64,000 bases of DNA from assembly GCA_036362985.1 (NCBI GenBank), contig JAYGXS010000008.1, forward strand, positions 5,770,772 through 5,834,771, written 5' to 3'. The position numbers were made by a program, and so were the translations under genes. Origin of the DNA: Ligula intestinalis (taxonomy: Eukaryota > Platyhelminthes > Cestoda > Diphyllobothriidea > Diphyllobothriidae). Below the pieces are notes generated by a model that was not told the DNA's origin, ran no database searches, and was given only the letters and a program-made list of their open reading frames with translations. Shown here in pieces: positions 57,268 to 64,000 of the stretch (positions are counted from its first letter, which is position 1; the number at the start of each line of letters is the position of its first letter).

Positions 57268-57399
57268 AAACGTCGACACCCGTGATACCCGTGCACTTTC
57301 GACGTCATACACAGCGACAACTAATCGTCTTCTTGACAGTCGTTGATGGACGTTCACCGACAGCTAACAGAACTCGTCTGCACCCCGCTCTACCTTGGG

Positions 57400-57640
57400 C
57401 CTAGACAGCGGCCCTGAGAGCCGTAACAGTTGGTAGTAGTCGGCGGATAGTATAACCGGCAAAGACAAGCGAGGTGACTAGAATGGCCATTTCTGGCTTA
57501 TTAGCCGTCATACTCAGCCCCAAGGGGTGCACTACCCGAGTCTCGAACTCGCGACCTTTTTGATAGGAGTCTCAGGTCCTAACCGTTGAGCCACAAGATC
57601 GTTATCTTGTCGGTTTTGGTTGGGAGACATTGGCGTTCGT
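57400..57640 (-). repeat. tRNA-derived SINE, copy 1 (minus)
   Basis: On the minus strand, GTGGCTCAACGGTTAGGAC (A box) and GGTCGCGAGTTCGAGACTC (B box) form the head, followed by TGGCCATTCTAGTC and the tail GGTTATACTATCCGCCGACTAC. The head, body and tail are all recognisable. Confidence 0.75.
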
Positions 57641-57845
57641 TAAGGAAGATTTACCTGACCGCTAAGGGAACTCATCTGTCCCGCCCTGCCTTGGGCCTCG
57701 ATAGACGCCCTGACAACCGCAACAGCTGGTAGTAGTAAGCAGATAGTATTGCCGGCAAAGACAACGGAGGTGATTGGAATGGCCATTTCTGGCTTATTAG
57801 CCGTCGTCAGCCAGCCATACCCTGCTCCACCCGAGCCCCAACTTC
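57640..57845 (-). repeat. SINE copy 2, tail and body (minus)
   Basis: The GGTAGTAGTAAGCAGATAGT, CCGGCAAAGACAACGGAGGT and GGCCATTTCTGGCTTATTAG segments repeat those at 57430-57510. The head is missing, and this copy runs into the plus-strand copy 3. Confidence 0.7.
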
Positions 57846-57859
57846 AACCTCAACCGGCA

Positions 57860-58025
57860 AGACAACAAGCTCGAGGCTCAATGGTTAGGGCGTTACACTC
57901 TCCTCCAAAAGGTCGCGAGTTCGAGGCTTGGGTGGGGCACCACCTGGTTCTGGGTATGACTGGCCATTCCAGTCTCCTTCCTTGCCGGCAATACTACCTT
58001 CCTATACTAGCCGCCTTATTTTGGG
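57860..58025 (+). repeat. SINE copy 3 (plus)
   Basis: GAGGCTCAATGGTTAGGGCG (A box) and AGGTCGCGAGTTCGAGGC (B box) open this copy. The body has TGACTGGCCATTCCAGTCTCC and the tail TTGCCGGCAATACTACC. It is inverted relative to copies 1 and 2. Confidence 0.75.
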
Positions 58026-58167
58026 GGTAATTGTGCGATTTTACTAATCCAGCTCATGTTTGAATGTATTCGTGCTGCTACTGCTACCACCATCAGGTTA
58101 TCATACCGAAAAATCTGATGCAGTATCTTTCGCATAGTCCTTTTTTCTGTTTTTTTTTAAAAATTAG

Positions 58168-58331
58168 CTGCTATCTCTGCACAATATGGGATCAGGAAGT
58201 ATCCCACGATAAAGCTGTTCAAATTCGGAACGCCAGTCTCGCGAGAGTATCGAGGCCTAAGGACTACTGACGCTATACTGGCGTACTTGGAAGAAAACAC
58301 CAAGCCGCGAATTACCATTCATCCGGCGACG
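58168..58331 (+). CDS. ERP44: ERp44, end of first thioredoxin domain
   Basis: The acceptor AAAATTAG precedes CTGCTATCTC, and the donor is ACG/GTAAGC. It reads AISAQYGIRKYPTIKLFKFG then EYRGLRTTDAILAYLEEN, matching QRYRISKYPTLKLFRNG and EYRGQRSVxAL in human ERp44, including the cis-Pro (KYPT). The first two bases complete the codon from the previous exon. It ends in phase 0. No later exons were found before 64000, so the gene continues to the right or its exons are diverged. Confidence 0.92.
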
Positions 58332-59495
58332 GTAAGCAAACGCCTTTCGAATTTGTCCTGTTCCTATCTTTCCTCGTCATCTTCATTTTACTTTCTTATC
58401 GCTTCTCCTCAGATTTTTTATCGTTTGATGTTTGAATTTTCCTCTCGCTTTCTTTTGTATAATATTTTTCTTTTTATCATTAATATTTTCAGTGCCTGCT
58501 AGATTAGTTGTTTGTCTATCCACCGCGGTAGATGTGCTATTTCATGAAATGTCAACCAAGTTCGGGCATGTGTTTTTCTTTCGGAAAGATTATTTGAGTA
58601 TGGTTGTGATACTAATTATCCTTTTAGCATAATCCCAAGATATTTCAGTCGCGTCGTCAAGATACCAGTTTTTGAATGAGCTGCAGAAACTACACTCTGG
58701 AAAATGACCACTTAATTAGTATGCAAATTCGAATTTATTTTCTAGGAAACACGCACGAAAATAGTCTTTCTTGTATTCATTTCGTAGCATACTACGTCTT
58801 CTTCAATTTTTATACTTGAGGGTATCAGTATATTTAAGGGGTATATAGGTGGGTTACTTTTAAATGCCCTATTTGTACATGCCTGTTGTACTGTCAGAAA
58901 AATAGTACTTGAGCTTGTTGGCGAGGTCAATTGAGATGAGCCAATGTAGTGGAGCATAGTCAAAAAAGAGCAGTGAAAAAACCCCTAGGGATTTTTAGGA
59001 GAAAAAAACTATCGCTTGTGGGGGGGGGAGTAGGCATCGCAGAGGTCACCGGGATCGTCACCGAAGTGCGAAAGATACGGCCAGATATTCCCTTGCTGAT
59101 TGCAGGGTTCGTCGACAAGCTTGCGAAAACATAAATATCCGCTAAGATCGTAGACAGTCCGCTGCGGTTCCAAGCAAAGGAGGACGTTTAGGGGCCGTAT
59201 GGACTATGGCCGCAAGATTCGGCTGATACGATCGCTGACGATCCCCGGCCGTAGTCGGTTTTCAAAACGTTTTCAATTGCCAAATAAATTTGAAGTCAAC
59301 TTGCCGTCACACCTGCCTCTAGGTTTTCCAGACTCCATGCTGTATACGTTTCGTCTATTTCGGTCAAAGAAGTTCTTTAGGAAGAGATGATAAACTTTAT
59401 TGTGGATTTTCGAAACTGCCACACCAGGTCGTTGCCGGATGCGTATAGGATGTAAAGGACAGTGAGAATTTCAATCATACCGGAAAAATCGATAA
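58332..59495 (+). other. ERp44 intron continues; no other feature
   Basis: AT-rich, with a G9 run near 59022. No exon of the second ERp44 domain is recognised. Confidence 0.4.
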
Positions 59496-59499
59496 TGCC

Positions 59500-59960
59500 T
59501 TGTCATGTTTGGTCAATAGCAGTGTCTGTTGGTTGACCTCTAGTCGGGATTGGCTGCCGCCTTTTCCATGCTTCCTACAGATTGGTGTACATAGCATCTA
59601 ACTCGACGTGCCTATTAATGCACGATTCGTCGGAGTTAATGGCCTCTTAAGCCTCGCAGCCTTTACTAGATGGACTAGAGTCAAAAATGCACGTTTGGTT
59701 CCATGCGAATTTGTGCCCAGTTTCTAGTGTTGTGCATGACGACTTAGGAAAAGTGCTCTCGCCTCTTAACCGATAGTTAGTGTTCGTGCAAGCGTGTAGA
59801 GGCTGATTTCCCTGTCTATCCACAATACACTGCATTGCATCCGCCACAAGGAATGTTGTCAACGACTTACTTTCTGTCCAAAAAGCCAACCGTATCCTTA
59901 GAATGGACAAGCTGGTTTCGCAGTGTAGTCGTTGGCGTGTGCGCCACTTGGATTTGGTAC
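59500..59960 (-). mobile_element. PLE-K 3' fragment (GIY-YIG tail)
   Basis: On the minus strand, SCTTLETGHKFAWNQTCIFD then SSPSSKGCEA, followed after a stop by DESCINRHVELDAMYTNL and RRQPIPTRGQ. The copy at 2230-2560 has the same order of segments. Upstream, the Cys-rich lead (near 59830) is frameshifted. Confidence 0.7.
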
Positions 59961-60633
59961 TTCCACAGGCGTCTTTTAACGGATTCAGACACGTTCTTTA
60001 TATGTGGAAGCGTTCGTTAACTTCTTGGATTGGGTGCCTGATCGGAACAATATAGTTCCTTTTATTTTTGTTCTAACTCCTGTCGTCTCATGCATTGACG
60101 CACAACTCCCTAGGGTAATCATTTTTTGGAAACAGTTTAGACAGGTAATTGAGTTCGGGGCTAGAACAGGGCGTTGTTGCTTGCTTGATTAGGGTGTAGG
60201 ACTTAAGTAGTTCTTCTGTGGATTGTTCAGAAACTCCTTCTATATATAAGCTTATATTTATATACGTTAGTAAAGAAGAAATAGTATGGGGCTAGTGAAA
60301 TTCTCTAATTGGTGTGGAACATTCTAAATACCTTATAAGTTACAATAGTAAATGAATAGATACGGGGCTTTATGAATGGACATTCCACGGTCTTGAAACT
60401 GTTAAAAACCGAATTATGCATTTTAAAAAAATGCCATTTTCGGAAGACATAATTGACCACCATTTGAGTAAAAGTGTTTTTAAAGATTCGGTATTCCAGA
60501 GCAATTCGAACGTCAACTCGAAATGCAAACAACAATTGGTATAGCATGGCGCTATAGCATAGAAGGTAGAATAAGCTCAAATTTGAAAAAAAGTCTGAAT
60601 TCCGGGATAAGCATTATCGTTCATATTTTGCTT
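59961..60633. other. no supported feature
   Basis: AT-rich, with chance-length frames only. Confidence 0.4.
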
Positions 60634-60820
60634 ACCGGAATAAGTTTGTTGGTTTGCTGGCGTTTCGGACAGCTGAGCCGGCTGTCCTTTGTCAAAGCGT
60701 ATACTGACTTTATCGATCAGCAAATTAAAAGTTGTGGCTGTATGTGTTTACCTCGGAATGATTGGTTTTTATCCCTTTGGCTTTCCGTGTGGATTTTGGT
60801 TTGGCGTGACGGCAGTTGGT
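60634..60820 (-). repeat. PLE-type terminal module, left copy of an inverted pair
   Basis: The plus-strand text runs from CCGGAATAAGTTTGTTGG to TTTGGCGTGACGGCAG and is repeated in reverse at 62727-62912. It contains a hammerhead-like motif on the minus strand. No PLE coding sequence is attached. Confidence 0.75.
60656..60697 (-). ncRNA. hammerhead-ribozyme-like motif, 7-bp stem II
   Basis: On the minus strand, TTGACAA plus A is followed by GGACAGC, a 7-nt loop and GCTGTCC (perfect 7-bp stem), then GAAACGCCAGC. Positions 3 and 8 are U and A in place of C and G, which would preserve their pairing. Confidence 0.55.
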
Positions 60821-60828
60821 GGAGACGC

Positions 60829-60975
60829 TAGAAGCCTGTCTTGGTGGCAGAGCTATCAACAGGTAGATCCGCGAGAGACGAGGTAACAGCTTCCTTGTGG
60901 AGTGCTCGAATAGACGGCCGGACGTTGCGGCAGGGCTCGGGAGTGGTGCAACGGTGATGATTGGGATGGCCGGGC
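60829..60975 (-). repeat. duplicated internal segment of the LINE
   Basis: Nearly identical to 61408-61556, same orientation, with both encoding (minus strand) HPNHHRCTTPEPCRNVRPSI and SSLADLPVDSSATKTGF. It lies beyond the LINE's own 3' end. Confidence 0.85.
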
Positions 60976-61001
60976 AGTTGGTGTTCTGTTTCGTCCCCGC
61001 G

Positions 61002-61027
61002 GTGTGTGTGTGTGTGTGTGTGTGTGT
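61002..61027 (+). repeat. (GT)n microsatellite at LINE 3' end
   Basis: Thirteen GT units. On the LINE strand this is (AC)n directly after its terminal GGCTAC-like sequence, so it may be the element's simple-repeat tail. Confidence 0.9.
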
Positions 61028-61029
61028 CG

Positions 61030-62705
61030 TAGCCCATAGTTGGATCAGGAATCCCCGCCGGAATCCAAACTGGGAGTAGTTGGGAGACGGAGAAAAGCCG
61101 CGACCTCGACCGGCTTGAGCCATAGGTCCACGGGAGTGAGGTGGGTGCCTGGCCGAGAACTGCAGGCGAACTGATGACGGCAGTTATGCGGCGAGACGCC
61201 GCAGTTGGGACAGCAGTCGGGTATGGATCGGTCGAGCCGGTGTTGGTACTGGCGAAGGAGCATGCAGTAGCCACTGCGTAGCTGCGCCAGGGTACAGTGA
61301 GTGACCCTCAGGAGATGTCGTTCCGAGGCCGCGATCGGAGGTGGATAGCCACCCAAAAGGACCGGGGACGGTAACCTCGTTTCTCCTCGACAACGACTCT
61401 CTGGTGGAGCCGCTGGAAGCCTGTCTTGGTGGCAGAGCTATCAACAGGTAGATCCGCGAGAGACGAGGTAACAGCTTCCTTGTGGAATGCTCGAATAGAC
61501 GGCCGGACGTTGCGGCAGGGCTCGGGAGTGGTGCAACGGTGATGATTGGGATGGCCGGGTTGCGAACAACTCCACCAGAACTGCTGGCTAAGGAGAGTGT
61601 TGTGATGGGCGACCGCTAGAACAGAAGCCTTCGCATGAAGACGATCTATAGGTGACATTTTATAGCAACCCATGATCGTGCGGAGGGCAGCGTTCTCTGA
61701 TGACTCTAGGCAGCGGAGGCTGGAAGATCTCATCGTAGGAGACCAGATTAATGCCGCATAAGTGAGGTGTGGCTTGGCCAGCGCCTTGAAAGCAGTCAAC
61801 AAAGTCTCTTTCGCGCAGCCCCAGGATGTGCCTGCTAGAGCCTTGAGGACCTTGGTGCAGTGGCTTACTTTGCTTTCGGTCTCCCTGGCATGGTCTGCGA
61901 ACGTGAAAAGTGGATCAAAACGCACGCCAAGTAGTTTGGGCTTGCGGACGAGCGGTAAGGACGCCCCATTGACGGTGATGACCGGGTGACGATTAAACTC
62001 CTTTGGATCAAGCGTGAAAACAGTTACGGACGACTTGGCTGCCGAGATCATCATTCCGCACTGGGTGAGGAAGTTTTCGACAACAGGAATGAACTCCGTG
62101 AGGAGTTCTGCAGCCTGATCGATGTCATGGTGCCGGAAAAAGAACGTAACATCGTCCGCGTAGGATACCTCTTGCACAGGTGCCCGGGGAAGTGGGAGCT
62201 CTCGCATGTAGATGTTTAAGAGCGTCGGGCTGAGCACAGAGCGTTGAGGGACGCTACAGGTCTGCTTACGGGGCTTAGAGGGAGCACCCCGGAAAAGGAC
62301 ACGATCGTGACGGCCACGGATGTAAGCCGCAAACCATCGGACCAGGCCAGTTGGGATGTTCAGAGAGACCAAGTCCTGCAGGAGCTGATCGTGGCGGACG
62401 CAGTCAAGGGCTCGTCACAGGTCAATTGAGACTGCAACGGTCCGCGAAGCGGGCTTCTGTCGATTGAAGCCCTCGAGGATAGTGTCGCTGAGCTCGAAAA
62501 GCGCCGTTGTAGTCCCACGACCCGATCGGAAACCATAACGGTGGCGAGATAGTTCCGCCACAGACGTCAGAATTTGGTGGACGAGCAGTTCCAGGATCTT
62601 CGCCAATGGACTGAGGAGGGCAATTGGGCGATAAGAGGTCGCTAGGCGGTCCCCGCGGTAGAGGATGCTGGTAATCCTGCTCCCTCTTCCGGTGGTTTCA
62701 TCGCA
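61030..62705 (-). mobile_element. jockey/CR1-like LINE, 5'-truncated, RT and C-terminal Cys-His knuckle
   Basis: Order on the minus strand: RT fingers (LATSYRPIALLSPLAKILEL, HRYGFRSGRGTTTALFEL) at 62714-62415; palm and thumb (62372-61308); C-terminus (61356-61045). One or two frame breaks near 62410 and 61330 interrupt it. The 5' end stops near 62705, and the 3' end shares sequence with fragments at 31610-31845 and 7035-7110. Confidence 0.88.
61308..62372 (-). pseudogene. LINE reverse transcriptase (palm, thumb), long open frame
   Basis: The 354-codon frame contains VPQRSVLSPTLLNIYMREL (motif B, where PQGS is PQRS), VSYADDVTFFF (motif C, both Asp intact), MMISAAKSSVTVFTLDP and PKLLGVRFDPLFTFADHA, then VLKALAGTSWGCAKETLLTA. 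It is one of the longest frames here and only lightly decayed. The C-terminal part in the next frame adds LAQLRSGYCMLLRQY and the knuckle CCPNCGVSPHNCRHQFACSS. Confidence 0.88.
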
Positions 62706-62714
62706 GCAAAACAT
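62415..62714 (-). pseudogene. LINE reverse transcriptase (fingers)
   Basis: It carries SYRPIALLSPLAKILELLVH and RYGFRSGRGTTTALFELSD, then VAVSIDL at its end, which should continue into the palm (motif A, with the Asp in SIDL). A stop after SIDL (near 62415) separates them. It begins at the 5' truncation point. Confidence 0.85.
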
Positions 62715-62726
62715 GGTCTGCCGTCA

Positions 62727-62912
62727 TGCCAAGCCAAAATCCACACACAGGGCCAAGCAGCAAACGGAGCAAAATCGGTCAGCCCAAGGCCAACACTTAC
62801 AGCCGCAATTTTAACGTTGCTGATCGATAACAGTCCGTATTCGCTTCGACAAAGGACAGCAGGTCCAGCTGTCCGAAACGTCAGCAAACCAACTAACTTA
62901 TTCCGGTGAACT
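62727..62912 (+). repeat. PLE-type terminal module, right copy of an inverted pair
   Basis: Read on the minus strand it matches 60634-60820 from CCGGAATAAGTTAGTTGG to TTTTGGCTTGGCATGACGGC. The two copies have diverged at many positions but keep the same hairpin. Confidence 0.75.
62843..62912 (+). ncRNA. hammerhead-ribozyme-like motif, 7-bp stem II
   Basis: TCGACAA plus A, then GGACAGC, loop AGGTCCA, GCTGTCC and GAAACGTCAGC. The stem is the same as in the 60656 copy, while the loop and flanks differ. CCGGTGAAC follows, as at 5223 and 5792. Confidence 0.5.
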
Positions 62913-63639
62913 ATAATGTCGAATAAACCAAGTAAAAGCTCAACAGTATGTACCCGTAGTCGGCCAAATATAACATGTGCTCACTATCGTTTGTCATACG
63001 CCCAAGTTCACAAAAACACTTTAAGGATGCGGGTGATCCGCAGTTCAAGGTGAAAGTTGATGTAAATAAATAAGGAAGTTAAGCTTAGGTTAGCAAGGGC
63101 AAAAGCCAAAGCCTGTAGTAAAAAAATGCCAACAGGTCAGATACAATTTCATAAGAGATAGACCTGGAAAGAGCAGAAGACGACAACCAGAAGTAATATC
63201 TTGCATGTTCTCTATAAAACATATCTAAACTTATAGGGGCATAAATAATTAAAGATAAAAATGCATTCTATTTAAGTAGTAATTTTTAGCACGTGTATTT
63301 TTTGCAGGTGGTTGGAAAGAAACTCATGCAAAATCCGGCATCCTCACGTGACTGAAGTATCTCAGGATTACGCTACATGGATAATAATGCATGATAGAAC
63401 CCTACTTAAGCAATCTGTTTAAGACGAAGACGCCTTTCAAACTTTTGGTTGACATTTTTCTAGACCAGCTTGTCAAAAATTGTGTTTTTCTTGGTTGTCT
63501 TCCATGTAAAAGCACTCAATTCCACACGTATTATCGAATTCATTTAATTTGGATGTCAATTTGGCAGATGGTTGTCAACTGAAGTCATTGATGTTTACTA
63601 TTAATACTACTGCTGATTATGATTGCTCCATCATCAAAA
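62913..63639. other. no supported feature
   Basis: AT-rich. No repeat or exon is recognised. Confidence 0.4.
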
Positions 63640-63950
63640 TTATCTGTCTTGTTAGATAGTGTTGCCAGTAAAACAGGAGAGACTGCAATGTCCATTTCTG
63701 GCTTATTAACCGTCGTCAGCCAGTCATGCCCAGACACAATTGTTGTCCCACTCCAGCGTCAAACCCGCGATCTTTTTGATTGAAGTCGAGGCCCTAACCA
63801 TTGAGCCACGAGCTCGTTGTCTTGCTGGTTTAGATCGGGGGATATTGAAACTCATTGATGAATGTTCACCGGCCGCTAATAGGACTCACTTGATCCGCTC
63901 AGCCAGAAATGGCCATTCCAGTCTCCCTTTTCATTGCCGGCAATACTATC
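63640..63950 (-). repeat. SINE pair: minus-strand head and body, plus-strand tail
   Basis: On the minus strand the head (GTGGCTCAATGGTTAGGGC and GATCGCGGGTTTGACGC) is at 63830-63750, with the body to 63680. From 63900 a plus-strand tail (AATGGCCATTCCAGTCTCCC, TTGCCGGCAATACTATCTGC) follows. The two parts are head-to-head copies of the family at 57400-58025. Confidence 0.7.
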
Positions 63951-63953
63951 TGC

Positions 63954-64000
<47 letters not shown>
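63951..64000 (+). repeat. (TAC)n microsatellite, SINE tail, runs off the window
   Basis: It follows TATCTGCC, the tail end seen in all SINE copies (TACTAC in the others), so the array most likely grew from the SINE 3' end. Confidence 0.9.

Larger units (their letters stand above)
54780..58167 (+). other. ERp44 intron (3.4 kb) with LINE, TCC tract and SINEs
   Basis: It separates two exons of one thioredoxin domain whose join is phase-perfect (E-A-AISAQYGIRKYP). The repeats inside it are listed separately. A G15 run lies at 56782-56796. I see nothing coding for the host in 55331-57100. Confidence 0.8.

Noticed and set aside
57013..57404. Overlapping frames for poly-Glu, poly-Ser, poly-Pro and Arg-Lys proteins
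   Set aside because: All are translations of the TCC tract in different frames and lie in an intron of ERp44.
60725..61274. Frames with a run of Thr-His repeats
   Set aside because: Produced by the (AC)n run at the LINE 3' end.
1..64000. CRISPR arrays, operons, prophage or bacterial features
   Set aside because: No regularly spaced identical repeats and no close gene packing. Introns and retroelements show that this is animal DNA.

Overview
This is nuclear DNA of a metazoan, most probably a flatworm and best matching a diphyllobothriidean tapeworm (Spirometra/Dibothriocephalus/Schistocephalus type). The reasons are: widely spaced genes with GT-AG introns, two of them only 35 nt long; many Penelope-like elements (PLEs) with GIY-YIG ends; RTE LINEs; a LINE tail ending in a C2H2 finger, as I recall from tapeworm LINEs; and a BEL/Pao element. 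The species call is inference.

Three host genes can be rebuilt by joining exons with matching phase. (1) Methionyl-tRNA formyltransferase (MTFMT), minus strand: exons 11419-11254, 6349-5901 and 3784-3470; the last part was not found. (2) A complex I 42-kDa subunit (NDUFA10), minus strand: seven exons from 38021 to 32257, open throughout (about 445 residues), with a 3.5-kb RTE LINE inside intron 4. (3) An ERp44-type ER thioredoxin protein, plus strand: exons 54574-54683, 54737-54779 and 58168-58331, continuing past the window on the right and probably having an unseen first exon on the left. All three act in organelles: mitochondrial translation initiation, complex I, and ER thiol retention. 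Nothing suggests that they are co-regulated.

Most of the rest is transposon sequence. 0-2.7 kb: a PLE with an intact 456-codon reverse transcriptase/GIY-YIG frame, then an older PLE end. 4.5-5.8 kb: two PLE 3' ends in inverted orientation in an MTFMT intron. 6.9-13.3 kb: SINEs and three PLE remnants. 15.6-17.8 kb: a long, broken PLE on the minus strand. 20.3-20.8 kb: a Ty3/gypsy scrap. 22.2-24.4 kb: two PLEs and a duplicated PLE 3' end. 26.3-27.2 and 30.6-30.9 kb: RTE 3' fragments. 31.6 kb: a jockey/CR1-like LINE tail. 33.3-36.8 kb: a near full-length RTE. 38.5-38.9 and 48.0-49.0 kb: CR1-like fragments. 39.6-45.7 kb: a dead BEL/Pao element with both LTRs. 52.0 kb: an RTE piece. 54.8-55.3 kb: a LINE tail with a zinc finger. 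57.1-58.0 kb: a 160-bp TCC tract and SINE copies. 59.5-62.9 kb: a PLE end, then a jockey-like LINE flanked by an inverted pair of structured modules. The window ends in a SINE and a (TAC)n run.

The most interesting hidden pattern is a small structured motif, seen about a dozen times on both strands, mostly at PLE 3' ends. It has a CUGAUGA-like box, a short hairpin, then CGAAAC (or CGAAAU), usually followed by AATAAA or ATTAAA. This fits the core of a hammerhead ribozyme. Two or three copies carry paired changes at core positions 3 and 8. The remaining long stretches show nothing I can support.
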